DNA of 64,000 bases from Caenorhabditis elegans (GCF_000002985.6 NC_003279.8:6200001-6264000), one strand, 5' to 3'; positions 12,137-23,465 are shown, counted from the first letter of the stretch. Program-made: numbers and translations. The notes: generated from the sequence alone by a model not told the origin.

Positions 12137-14575
12137 TTACTTGTCGAGTCTACAGATTGGATTATTGTAGACCACATTCAAATCGATTTTGCTTCCGAAA
12201 AGATCACGAATGTTGTTAATTCCATACTTAATCATTGTCGGGCGCTCCAGGGACAAACCATAACCAGCGACATTCACATCAGCTGGCAAACCCATCGGCA
12301 GAAGCATTTCAGGGCGGAACATTCCAGAGTTTCCAATCTAAATCTTATTGATTCTCGTGTGATTTTGATTTTAGTACGTACCTCCACCCATTTAGTAAGT
12401 CCTTGATGGTACGCGAAAATTTCCATACTCGGCTCGGTATATGGATTGTATGTTGGCTTGAAACGAAGATTGGTGATTCCCAATTTCTTGAAGAACTCGG
12501 TGAAGATTCCGATAAGATGAGCCAAACTGAGATTTTTCTCAGCAATTACTCCTTCTACTTGATGGAACTCGGCCAAATGTGTAGCGTCGAGAGTCTCATT
12601 ACGAAAAACACGGTCAATCGAGAATAGTTTAGATGGACGGAAACCCTGAAAAAATAAGGTTTTATAATCGCATTTTTTTTACATAAAAAGTATAAAATTG
12701 TATTGCACATCGACTGGAGACATTCAGAACAAACTCTGAAATTTCCGTCGTTATGCAAGAATCTATTTTCCCGAGTCGGAAACCGTCATAACTATTAAAG
12801 TTGATCCGGGGCAAAGACCGGGCACACAGTGGGATTGAACCAGAGACCTGCTGACCGTTAGTCGCCAGTGTTCCCAACTGCGCCATGAGTGCAGTTTCCC
12901 CCCACAACCTCTCATCATGTAGACATTGGCAGACAGTGAGAGTAGTACACAAGACACACACTATCCCAATAACCCAAAATTTTTTGTCGACTAACTTCCT
13001 GAGCTAGCTGGTACAACTGCCGAGCAGATACGGCGGTTGTATGGGTTCTAAGAACATTCTTCTGAGCCTCTTCAATCTTCCAGTCGTAGTTATATCCAGC
13101 GGAACCATATCCCCCTTTCGAATGAACAGTTTTTACTCTCTCCAAATAATCTTCAGGGAACTTCGTGCTAATCGCGGGATCTTGAAAAATTGAAAAATGA
13201 ACAAGATGCAAAAACGATATGAAGAATCTAACCAGAAACGAAGAAAGTATCATGAGCATCTCTTGCAGGATGCTGTTGAGGTTGGAAAAGGGCATCAAAG
13301 TTCCAGAAAGACGACTCCACGTATCGATTTGTCGCCATTTCAGAAAATCCCATTGAGAAGAAGATTTGTCGGAATTCAGACCGCACTTTCATTAATGGAT
13401 GCAGATGCCCAGATGACGGAACAACTCCGAGTGAATCGAAATTATACTTTTTGAATTGCATGTCTTTCCATGAACCACTAAATTATGAGTTTTCCTATAG
13501 AAAAGTAATTGTAAGTAACTTACGAAGCAATCATTTCCGGAGTCAAATCAGCTTCCTGCTTTGCAAGACTAGTGGTGAAAGATGTTCCCTTGGAAACCAC
13601 CAATGCTTTGATGTTTCTAAAATTTGATTTCTGTTAAATATTAGAAACTATTGACAAAATGCATACACTTCACTGATAAGCTTTCTCTTCTTCAGCTCCT
13701 TCTTCTCATTTTCACTAACATCGGAACTTCCAATTCTTAACGACTCGAGCTGTTTTCTGGTGGAATCAGTTACTTCAGTGGCTTGTCGGACGACACGTCC
13801 CTTATCCACAGAAACCCATTTGAACTGCATAGCTTTCGCCATACCAATTTTTCCAAATGGTTTCTTCTGAAAAAATTGAATTAGAAACTTCGCTTGATGA
13901 TGTTTTTTTAACCTGAATGTCAGCTTGCGCGGCTCCATCAGTTCCAACAAACTCAAAAACGAGGTACTCCGGCGAACCTTCGTTAGCAAACTGTACTCCC
14001 TCGTTAGTTAATTCCAGCCGTTTCTCGGTCACATCTTTGGTGGTAAGAACCCCTTCGTTTGCAAGCAAACTTTTGATTGCTCCAATCACTTTCTGATGAT
14101 CGAGATTCCATTGCTGGGCGAGTTGAATTGAGTTGAATTCATTCGATTCTTGAAGGAAATCGAGGATTTGTTGGGGTAGGTTCTCCGTTGATCGGACATC
14201 AGTTTCAGCAGTCATTCTAAAAAAAATAATTATGTAAACTTGAGTAAAATGTGAAGTTAAAACTAAGAAACAGTAAGAAATCAATGAAAGAAGCTAGATA
14301 TGGATATCTTACTCAAAAGATGATAAATGCTGAAACCAGCGTTCCAAATGCTCTCGCCCTTTCAATTCTTTTTCTGTTATCGAAGCTCTCGCAGAGAAAT
14401 CGGCGGCCGATGGTTGCACGAACCTTCAATTTTTACTTTTTAGAACAAACCTCTAAATACTAGTTTTACAAGCACATCACACGTTTAATACAATACTCAT
14501 GCAATTTACAAAAATTCACCCTTCAATGTATGGTTGATCTTGTAGAATTTGGTTGAGACGATCCGGATCGGTCAT
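12137..14575 (-). CDS. fars-1: Cytosolic phenylalanyl-tRNA synthetase alpha subunit, with a GST-C/eEF1B-like N-terminal extension isoform
   Basis: Core exons 14215-13913, 13866-13667, 13616-13524, 13477-13233, 13180-12996, 12645-12382, 12337-12137 encode 496 residues (human FARSA 508). The N-terminal winged-helix DNA-binding-like region is followed by the class II catalytic core: motif 2 [25 protein letters not shown] and motif 3 [18 protein letters not shown]. It charges tRNA-Phe with phenylalanine as an alpha2beta2 enzyme. Two upstream exons, 14575-14520 and 14423-14313, splice in frame into base 14216 and give a 552-residue form. The added 56 residues ([14 protein letters not shown] ... 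[13 protein letters not shown]) resemble the GST-C-like N-terminus of eEF1B beta. The ATG at 14215 also directly follows a TTTTTTTAG acceptor, so a short form could start by trans-splicing. The acceptor of the second extension exon (TTGAAG) is weak. Confidence 0.9.
12822..12892 (-). other. tRNA-like element inside a fars-1 intron (probable tRNA pseudogene or tRNA-derived SINE)
   Basis: Minus-strand bases 12892-12822 (71 nt) have an A-box-like TGGCGCAGTTGG and a B-box GGTTCAATCC at proper spacing. A 7-bp acceptor stem has one mismatch (GCACTCA with TGTGTGC), and the anticodon stem is CTGGC/GTCAG with an irregular loop. The D stem and T stem are poor, so a working tRNA is doubtful. It lies in the same orientation as the host gene, in the intron 12995-12646. 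Confidence 0.5.
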
Positions 14576-14664
14576 CCGAAAAAAAACTGAATTTGAAATA
14601 TTGAAATTTTGCGTGACATGAGATCAGGCATTACGAATAAGAAAATGGGTATATTTCATTTAAA

Positions 14665-15532
14665 ATGTGGAGTTTTGTATTGTGTCTGTTAATTTGTTTC
14701 GAATATTCGTATCAGTGGCGTGAATATGTGAATAATCGAGTTAGAAATTACTGGAAAACTATGATTTTCAGAAAGCTTTCGAGTGTTATCACATTTCGGA
14801 GCCAGTGGAAAATATTCTCAATGGACAATTCAATCTAGAACGACAAAAATGCTATGGCACTGAAGGTTCTTCGCTATTCAATGTGAGAGTTTTAACGATT
14901 CATAATCAAATTAACTTGTAACAGGCTTGCAAGACAGATATAATTGATGGAATTGTCTACAGTGGATGTATGAACACTACACACTGGCGAACAAATTTTC
15001 TTTGCTCTCCTACGTCCAACAAACGAGAATTTATTAACAATTTGGTAACGCCTCAGGCATTTAATTTCATATTCCTGTGATTTCAGGACACAAATGGAAT
15101 TTTTATATTCGATGAAATAAAATCGTGTTGTTGTCGAGACACTCTATGCAATAATGCGAACTACTTGAAAGTCATGGTAAAAACTAAAAAAGGGAGGACT
15201 CTTTAGGTTTCGACTAAATTTTCAGAAAAACAAGTACTCTTCGACAAAATCAATTTTTTTGATCAATTAGTTACTGATGGTCTGATTGTGTTCAGCTTTT
15301 TTGCAGTTGTATTGTTTGTCCTTATGATAGAGATAATTTGCAGAGAGGTATGAATTTAAATGGAGCTTTTTACAATAAAACAAAAGTTTTTCAGCCAATT
15401 ATTGGAAGAATAGACACGCGGCAGTATATAATGGAAGCAAAGTAACTTAAAAATCATTTTATATTTGAAAAAGAATATGGAAATTTCAGGAAAACTATAA
15501 GAGACGTTCCTGAAAATGAAGAAATGAAATAA
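14665..15532 (+). CDS. Cysteine-rich type I membrane protein, Ly6/ET-module-like
   Basis: Proposed exons 14665-14727, 14772-14882, 14925-15044, 15087-15176, 15207-15347, 15395-15441, 15490-15532 give 204 residues. A signal peptide (MWSFVLCLLICFEYSYQ) is followed by a Cys-rich ectodomain ending in the CCCRDTLCNN motif, the CC..D.CN finish of three-finger and nematode ET-module proteins. Then come one membrane segment (LIVFSFFAVVLFVLMIEIIC) and a short cytoplasmic tail ending EEMK. Function unknown; a surface receptor or adhesion role is only inference. Keeping the frame between the ectodomain and membrane exons requires an intron of just 30 nt (15177-15206). Using the next TTTTCAG (50-nt intron) would end the protein before the membrane segment. 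Poly(A) signal 15711-15716. Confidence 0.72.
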
Positions 15533-15790
15533 TGTCACTCGTAAACCTACACCGCTCTTTCTCTTCCATGCGAGACCTGTCAAGCGTCCGATTCCTACGC
15601 GCCTTTAAGAGTGATGTCCGAAAACATTCGCTCTCCGTTTTTTCATCGATTCTTCTTGGTTTCACACGTTTTATTGCAATGCAAAATGTTTTATATTATA
15701 TTTGTTTTTGAATAAATCATTCTAGAACTACAAAATGTGTTAAATATAACTTTAAAATATCTGAAAATTTATAGAAAATTTCAAGTGAAC

Positions 15791-18700
15791 ATGCTACCTT
15801 TTGTGTTCAACGCTGATGATGACGGGAAAAGGGTTCAAAATGAGGAGGTAAAAAAATAAATTAAACGTGGAGTATAACTATGTTTCTATACTGGTTGCCA
15901 TCAAATTCAAATTTCCAGGGTAACTATGATCCTACCGACCATCAGCGCCAAATGGAAGACTATTACAAACAATACGAAGAACAGAGGGTTTGTGATCTGA
16001 GAATACGACTTGCAGAAAAATTCAAACTTTTAAAATTAATGTTAATTTTGTTCTAAAGCAGGTTGCCAATTCGTTTCACAACACCACTGGAAGACCTGAT
16101 TTGGTTGCAATGCAAGCACGTCTAGCAGAAACCGAACAAGCGATCCACCGGCTGAATGAAGAAAAAAAGTAAGGAGCTTTATCGACGACTGAACGCTAAA
16201 ATGTCTTTATTATATTTAATCAGATCCGTTTTTTTACATATTTTTCGAATTATCTGACAAGTTATTAATTATTGATTAAATTAAAAATAATCCAGACAAC
16301 CAATCTTCAACCAGCCGCCTCCCGTCATTCAAACTCGGCCAGTTTTTCCGGATTTCAGACAACCCCCACCAGGATTTCCTATAATGACGACACCGGCAAC
16401 GCAACCAGAAATTTCTATACCTCGTTCTGGAGAAAATAAAAGCTCTCGGTCACCTTCGTGGGCGCGTGAAGCAAGACGTTCTCGTTCCAGGAGCCGCGAT
16501 AGACGCGGAGGTAGAAGCAGAAGCAGATCACCATCTAGACGTCGAACTAGTCGTGATCGCCGAGATGACCGCAGCAGCCGTCGTAGAAGAGGTCCTATTA
16601 TCAACCAACTGAGCTGAAATTTGGCTGAATTTATACTCCTATTTAGTTCTGGAGATTAATTCTCGATGAGATTGTAGATCGAAGTCACTCGCGAAGCCGT
16701 TCACCACCTTCGTCTGCAAATGGTTCCTCTCATTGGTCGTCGTCAAACCGCCACTCCAGACGACGACGCTCCAGAAGCTACAGCAGAGAAAGGGTAGGTG
16801 AAAAAATAGAGAAAGGGTAGTCATTTATGGTGTTTACTTGTGAGTATGGTTTTGTCTATGGGCATATGAAATCTGTTCTCCAAAATATTCTAAATTCTTG
16901 AAAATTGCGCTCTTAAGATTTCGTAATTTGTTGATATCCGTGAGGTTTGACAAGCTTGATAAAAATTGTTTGTCGAAAAATTTGAATTTATCCATTTGAA
17001 CACTTTTAAATTTCAGGTCGATGGCGATGTTACCTTCTTTCAAAAGGTTTTCAATCAGTTACACAATATGATACCTCAAATTAAAACTAGTAAAATATTG
17101 AAGTAATTAAGTTTTTTTTCAGGATAGAAACTCGCGTCGCGATGATCGCCGCAGCAATCTTTCAAATAATGATCGATATTCGGATTGGAATCCTGGAGTT
17201 CCATCAAATAAACTCGCAATTTTGAATATGCCAAATGATGTGGACAACACGAAGGTATAGTTTTCTCGGCTGAAATTTCAGAAAAAAAAAAAGATTTTTC
17301 AGATAACACTTTCATTGGGAAAATGTGGATACCTTCCTCAAGACGTGCGCACCATGACAAAATTCGATAAAAATACAAAACAAATTCGTACTTTTGCTTT
17401 TGTTGAGTTCTCTAATCGAGAAACTGCAGAACAGTGGATGACGGATTACGAGGTACAAAACGGTTTTCAGTTGAATTATATGCAAAATCCGCTTTTCAGG
17501 GATGGTTGACTCTGGATGACGGAAGAACTCTGGCTGTAGAATATGCGAAGGGAGATCCTGCTGCTGGATCCGGAAACAAAGGGGATGATTGGATTTGTGC
17601 TCATGTACGCGAGAAAATTGAGCTATTATCAAAATATGAACAAATTTCAGTGCTCTATGAACAATTTTGTAAAGCGTCAAACCTGCTTCAAGTGTGAAAT
17701 TTCAAAGGATCAGTCAATGGAGCTTGAGAAACTCGGAGCACATATGGTCGGAATGACACCTTGCGACAGTCCGTGAAATTTCTTTAGTTGTCATACACAT
17801 TCAAATTGATTTTTCAGCTCTTCTAATTCGTGGTCTTCCTGATGGTATCAATAATAGTCTTATTTTTGATAGTCTCGGTGCTCTGGTTTGTCTCAGTTCG
17901 ATTAGCATGATCAAATTGTCGGAATCCAAAAGGTTTGCGTACTTGCAAATGAAAAGTGCGGATGAAGCAAAAATGTTACTCAATTTGACATATAAATCGC
18001 CCATTCGAATTAAGGATAAAGATGGTATGTTTTTTGCTGATTTCAAGATTTTACCATATTTTTTCAGTTCAAGTTTCCTGGTGTCGTGATTCAATGTCAA
18101 AACTCATTCAACAACAAATGACCATGCTAACCGCGGGACCTGGAAAGAATTCTGTGGCTACCGGAAGTCTGGCTCAAGGAAACAGTGAGTTTGATGGGAG
18201 AGAATATATTAAATTTTATAATTTTTTAGTGACTGGAGCTGAAATTGCTGCAGCTGCCCTTTCTAAAGCAAATGCTGTGCGCCAAGCTAGTCAACAAGTT
18301 GGTCAAATTGTAAGTTACATTTCTAATAGAAAATTCTAAAACTCTATTTCAGATGACTGGATTGCCTGCACCTGCTGCTAATATGATTCCTCCAAACTTC
18401 AGTGTTCCACCACCAAATTTGTCTGTTCCACCTCCAATGCAAGCCACTCAACCGGAACATCAAAATGGAGTCATTGGAATGACCCAGACTCCGAAAGGAC
18501 TTTTGCCAAGATACTGTATGGAAAAGCTCAAATATTAATTTTCAATTATTATTAACATTTCAGTACCACCCAATCCGCTTACATTCGCTCATGATCCGAA
18601 TCTTGGGTATTACGTAGATCCAATCACAAAATTCTGTTACGATTCAGCAACTGGTTATTATTTCAATAATGCAACTTCACAATGGTGTAATTGGGATCTT

Positions 18701-19837
18701 ACTCATCATACTTATTTCCCAGTTGAAACCCCAGCTGTAATCAATTCAGCTGACCCCGAAGAGGAAAAGATGAAGAAAAACGAAGAAGGGCCAAAAACAG
18801 CTCAGGATTTAGTGAAAGATATGGCAAAATGGGCTAAGAGACAAGAAAAAGACAAAAAGAAAGTTCAAATTTCTATAAAAGGAAAAGAGACGAAAGGAAT
18901 TGAATTGAAAAATGTATTTTCTAATGGTAATGGCCTTTATTTTAACTATTTTCTTTTTATCAATAACATTTTCAGAGAAACAGAAAAGAATAGCACAGAC
19001 TGCAGCACTTTTTGATGATGACGAAGAAGAGGATCAAGAGGAAGAAGTTCGGGGTCGTCGTTCTGAAGAACCGTCTACTTCATCCTCATTTTCATCTGTT
19101 CCACTTGCTCCTCGGAAATCCACTCTTCAAGATGTTAGAGATGCTATGGAAAGAGCACTTTACGATGAAACGAAGAAAACATGTATGCTCTGCAAACGAG
19201 CATTCTCTGATGTTGAAGTACTTCGGAAACATGTTGAAAAAAGTGATTTGCATAGAGTATGTTTAAAAGTTATTTCCTTGTTCTTAGACAGGAATCTTAG
19301 TTAAAGTTTTTTTAGAACAATTTGGAAGCGAAGCGAGCCGAATGGGGACGAGAAACAGCTGCTAAATTACAAGAAGAAGAAGAAGATGCTTCAGCTCCAG
19401 ATCTCCCTAAGATCGTTTACAGGGACAGAGCCAAAGAACGTCGTCGTCAGTTCGGGATTGATTCCACTGGTTATGCATTCGATGTGATGGGTGGGCCGCC
19501 AGGACCCACATCGGTGAGACATGAAGAGACCATCCGAAAAGTTAGTGAGGAAGCTTCGAAGCGCCCATTAGACGAATCAAACATCGGAAATAGACTGCTG
19601 AAAAGTATGGGCTGGAAAGAAGGACAAGGAGTTGGAAAGCATGCACAAGGTAAATCTACATTGCTTACAAGCTTGATATTATGGTTTTTCTCAGGTATTG
19701 TTAACCCGATTGAAGCTGAACGATTTGTTCAAGGAGCAGGTTTGGGTGCTGCTGGATCCAAAATGAGACATGGTGCAGAAGCGAGTCACAAAGAGAAGAC
19801 GCGGCAAGCACTCTACAGTCGTTATCACGACGCTTAA
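15791..19837 (+). CDS. RBM5/RBM10-family splicing regulator
   Basis: Seventeen exons keep one frame: 15791-15847, 15919-15987, 16062-16168, 16296-16591, 16678-16793, 17123-17254, 17303-17452, 17500-17604, 17651-17768, 17818-18024, 18068-18184, 18230-18309, 18353-18515, 18564-18926, 18976-19256, 19316-19649, 19695-19837; 945 residues (human RBM10 930). Order: Arg/Ser/Asp-rich region, RRM1 (about 245-325), RanBP2 zinc finger (DWICAHCSMNNF...CFKC, about 340-362), RRM2 starting CDTLLIRGLP (about 383-465), OCRE repeat (GYYVDP, YDSATGYYFN, about 573-640), acidic stretch, C2H2 finger (CMLCKRAF...H....H), G-patch (GNRLLKSMGWKEGQGVG...GLGAAGS). This is the full RBM5/10 architecture, a spliceosome A-complex factor controlling exon choice. 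I believe the locus is T08B2.5. Skipping the donor at 16591 would truncate the protein after the RS region (stop near 16617). Poly(A) signal 19887-19892. Confidence 0.93.
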
Positions 19838-20148
19838 GTTCCTAAAGTTTATGTTTCGCCTTCAGTGTACTATTTGTTTTCCGTTAAATAAAATAAAATC
19901 TAATAGCCTACGAATTAGTTTTTCTTCACAATAAGAACATTTTTTCAACAACTGGATGAACTCATCCACTCTAATACGACAAAGAGACCACTAATCAAAT
20001 CAGGTTTAACACCATTAGACGATTCATCCAGGAATGACATCAAGTCTCGATATATCTGGAAATTGATCAGCTATGTAAAAAGAACACATTTTGGCAGATT
20101 AAATATTTATTATCCACCACAACAATAACAATTAAACACAGGGAATAT

Positions 20149-20750
20149 TTACTTTCCCTTGTTCTTTCCTTGATCCTCAACGGTGACGTTTGGAAGGTTG
20201 AATCCCTGAAATGACGAGGATTTTATTTTAAATATTTTCCGTCCGGTAACGCCTCGACATACCGAACTGAAACACTCGAACGAGCGTTTTGGATAGGGAA
20301 AGCCTGAAAACCGGCAAAGCAGCTTTCAGGACTCCCATAACTGAATCTTAATTTTTTGAAAACTTACAGCGGCCTTGAGCATGTCGCTGGTATCAGTGTC
20401 AACCTTGATGGAGGTGAGTTGAGATGGATCAACAGTGGAGATCTCTGGCATGTAGTTGTCTCTGCGCTCACGCTCCTCTTCTTGAAGCTTGATGGAGATA
20501 CCTCTGACTGGTCCTCTCTCGATACGTCTCATCAAGTGAGTGATGTATCTGGAATGGAGAAATTGAATGAAAAAAAATTATGAATTGTGAGTTACCCAGC
20601 GATCTTGTTTCTGAGTGGCTTGCTTCCGATGATGGCAACCTCGTCACAGACGCGCTTGTTGTTATGGAAGTCATTGGTCATGCGAGTGTAGTACTTCTCG
20701 ATGAGGACACGGGAAGCCTTCTTGACGGTCTTGGTACGAACACGACTCAT
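20149..20750 (-). CDS. rps-17: 40S ribosomal protein S17 (eS17)
   Basis: Exons 20750-20596, 20548-20368 and 20205-20149 give 130 residues, the family length. It starts [20 protein letters not shown], the highly conserved eS17 N-terminus, and contains [19 protein letters not shown] (the Arg codon spans a splice junction) and DNYMPEIS. It is part of the small-subunit head. The ATG is preceded by a TTTTCCAG acceptor and a short leader (aacttcggttaaac). The gene converges with the RBM5/10 gene, 311 bp between stops. The 162-nt second intron contains two strong hairpins (see findings). Confidence 0.97.
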
Positions 20751-21284
20751 GTTTAACCGAAGTTCTGGAAAAGTTAATTTTTTAAATGTAAAACGACATT
20801 ACTATACAGATAAAAACGAAGTACGAAGAAGCGCAACGTAATAGATGAACAGGTCGAATGAGAAAAAAATTAATTGATATAAATTGACTTTTTGTTCAAC
20901 AGAAAAACGAAATTCCAGCTAAAAACTCGAAAAAGTTTAGGATTGATGTAGAAAACAGAAGAGGAGGCTGTGGTGGAATACGGTAACACTTGTTTCGCGT
21001 GTGTGTTTGCCGCTTTGAGACCACACGCCGTAAATTATCGCGCCTTTAATTTCTCTTCCAATTCTTTTGCAAAGTTTTGAGATTTGCCTTGTGCACAATT
21101 GTGAACTGGTTGGTGAATTTTTCAGGAAGTTAGAAAAAATTGGGAAAGATTAAAAAAGATTCCTCGTGTTAAAATGAAAAAATAGCCGAAGGAACAATTA
21201 TGTCGTAAAATTCCGAAATAAGATATATGATTGAACAAAAAATTGAATAAGATGCGTTTATTTTAGAAGAAAAACAGTCATCAG
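20751..21284. other. Intergenic, rps-17 promoter
   Basis: About 530 bp between the rps-17 start and the stop of the next minus-strand gene. It carries a pyrimidine-rich, CG-containing block at about 20970-21060 that is more GC-rich than its surroundings and probably marks the promoter. No gene seen. Confidence 0.4.
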
Positions 21285-22873
21285 CTATGGATTATTCATT
21301 GACGGTTGAGTACACTGCTCGATTTTCTTGCGGCATTTTTGAATTGAGGCAATAGGATGATGGCGCTGAAAATCGAAATATTGTTTTTAAAATGCACGGA
21401 AAAACTCACATCATAGTGTAAAACGATATTATTGATTAGATTAAATGTAATCGACGTCAAAGCTGTCTTCTGCTGAATCTGATCCGGATCCTTTGGTGGA
21501 ACAATGGATGTAGTACTTGGTGTTTCGGAAGCCGTAATTTCTTTAATGCCTCTTGCTCTTTCATCCAGTCCATCTCGTTTCATAGCAAACCGTTTAATCG
21601 CATCTGAAGAAGGTCGAGGATTTTGATTGAAAACTGACAGTTTATGTTACCTTCACTCAAATCGAACAAATTTTTAACAGTGTTATAGGTTACTGTATCC
21701 TGAGTAACATACTCACTATTAGACGCTAACTTCTCAACTGTAGCGAGTGGATCGAATTGATGGCTGAAAGATGATTAATTGAGAAACGACAATTAAAAAA
21801 ATAAACTTACTTTTCTGGTAAAGCTGGACCTCTAGGCATTGCACACGACATATAATCCTCCACATAATCCAGATATTTCCTTTCATCCATTTCCAAATTA
21901 TCTTCTGCAAGAGCAGCTGCCAATTCTGGGTTTGTGATTATTACTCCGTCCTCATCCTTTTCACATTCACTAGGCGGCTTGTCAGTCACCCATACAGGCT
22001 CTCCATTTGGTTTGAAGATTTCCAAATCAAGGACTGTTTTTGGCTTTTTCTGAGTCTTTTTCCGAAGAGATCTTGCAGAAACATTTAGTTGACTCGATTC
22101 GGGCATGACTTCTATACGCTGAAATACAATTTGATATTTAATTACATATATTCACAAGTTTTAAATTACATACCCTATCATCTGCTTTCTTCCGCGACTT
22201 ATGTGACTCTTGAATATGCTTGAAAAAATGTTTGGCCAAATCTTTGTTTAACTTTTGTTTGTTTTTTTCTTCTTCTGGTGGCTCTTTTGATCCATCCGAA
22301 TTTAGATCTACCTGCTTCTTACCAGATTCCGTTGAAGACTTTTTCTGCTCCGCTTTCGGCGCTTCGTTTTCGCCTGATGTCTGGCAATTTTATAAATATA
22401 AAAACATGAAAAAATAGATGATTGGCTCACTTTTCCTTCAAGTGATGCTGATAGGGAGCTCTTCTTTTTGCGGTGTGTAGTCTTAGGCTGCTCATGTTCT
22501 TTTTTTTCGATTGATTTCTCCTGAAATTAAACATAATTAATTTCATAATCTCTGTTCACATCATGTTACTTTTCTACGAGTGGCTTTCCCTTCCTTCACT
22601 GGTACATTAGGAGACATGGCAACAGGATCTTTTATCAGATTTGCCTGGAGCAGAACTGGTAAAACCACGACAGGCGGAGCAATTACTGGAGGAGGAGGAG
22701 TCACCAGACCACCACTTGAAGATTTTGAGGGAATACTAGAAGTACGCTTTTGACCAGCTCTGCAAAATTTCAATACAAAAATTAAAAAACATTTCAGAAA
22801 CTTACTGTGTTTTTCCATCTCTTCGTCTTTTTTTGTCTTCACTTCGACGGACTGGAGGATTGACAGAAGTCAT
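21285..22873 (-). CDS. Lysine-rich charged protein, family not recognised
   Basis: Eight exons stay in frame: 22873-22806, 22759-22570, 22520-22431, 22380-22174, 22118-21811, 21763-21651, 21603-21410, 21365-21285; 416 residues. The first third is basic and low in complexity (KKRRRDGK, TPPPPVIAPP, KTTHRKKKSS), then Glu/Lys-rich. The middle (VLDLEIFKPNGEPVWVTDKP to EDYMSCAMPRGPALPEK) and the C-terminal part (FDPLATVEKLASNSEYVTQ..., AIKRFAMKRDGLDERARG) look like folded, conserved segments. There is no signal peptide or membrane segment; the composition suggests a nuclear protein. Poly(A) signal at 21262-21257. I do not recognise the family. Confidence 0.8.
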
Positions 22874-23016
22874 GATAACGAATTAGAATTTTGAAAAAAT
22901 AATAACGTAATGCGAAATGAATTATTCAAAAGATGATTACTTCTTTTACGGATTTGGGTTTTTTTCTCTCGGAAATAAATTTCACGTGTTTCTGAACTTT
23001 TAACTAATTATACCTA

Positions 23017-23153
23017 ACAAGGAAAGGAAGCCAATCTAGTCCCGGACTTTAAATTGAGACGTATGTCATTTGGAAGCTTATGTTTAGACTAGATCACCAC
23101 AAAAATTTCAGCGGCGGAACTCAACTCTGAACCCCTGAAATCGCTATCTGAAA
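23017..23153 (+). repeat. Interspersed repeat, copy 1 of an inverted pair
   Basis: About 137 bp starting ACAAGGAAAGGAAG and ending CGCTATCTGAAA. It is found again, inverted and nearly identical (about 4 mismatches by eye), at 30765-30902. Confidence 0.85.
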
Positions 23154-23234
23154 ATTTTTCTCTGCGCCCTCCTAGTTTTCAATACTATTTCGTACTTATT
23201 CATTTTACTTACTCAGACAAACGCTTAGTAGCTT

Positions 23235-23465
23235 AATTAGATTTCAACCATATTAAACGAGATTTCAACCATATTTGTTTAGAAAATCCATATTGCATTA
23301 AATTTGCTCCATAGTAGATTAGATTAGAAATCCATGTTAGATTAGATTTCCTCCATATTTCATTAGAAAACAAATCTAATCCAATATGGTCGAAATCTAA
23401 TCCAATATGGCACGATCTCAGCCATATTTGATTAGATTTCGACCATATTGGATTAGAAATCTCAC
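23235..23465. repeat. Imperfect tandem / palindromic minisatellite (gattagatttcgaccatatt unit)
   Basis: A unit of about 20 bp, ATTAGATTTCGACCATATTG and variants, is repeated roughly ten times in both orientations. The copies at about 23373-23401 and 23430-23458 are reverse complements over nearly 30 bp and could form a hairpin. The minus-strand open frame here is only a translation of the repeat. Confidence 0.85.

Noticed and set aside
14313-14575. A separate small gene upstream of fars-1
   Set aside because: The second exon ends in a strong GTAAGA donor that joins in frame to the fars-1 start exon; reading on gives only a stop one codon later.
16592-16617. Extension of the RBM5/10 RS exon to a stop at about 16617 as the true gene end
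   Set aside because: An AGAAGAG|GTCC donor at 16591 joins in frame to more RS sequence and the RRMs, giving the complete family architecture.
23235-23465. CRISPR-like array
   Set aside because: Units are direct and inverted with no unique spacers of constant length, in a eukaryotic genome; it is a minisatellite.
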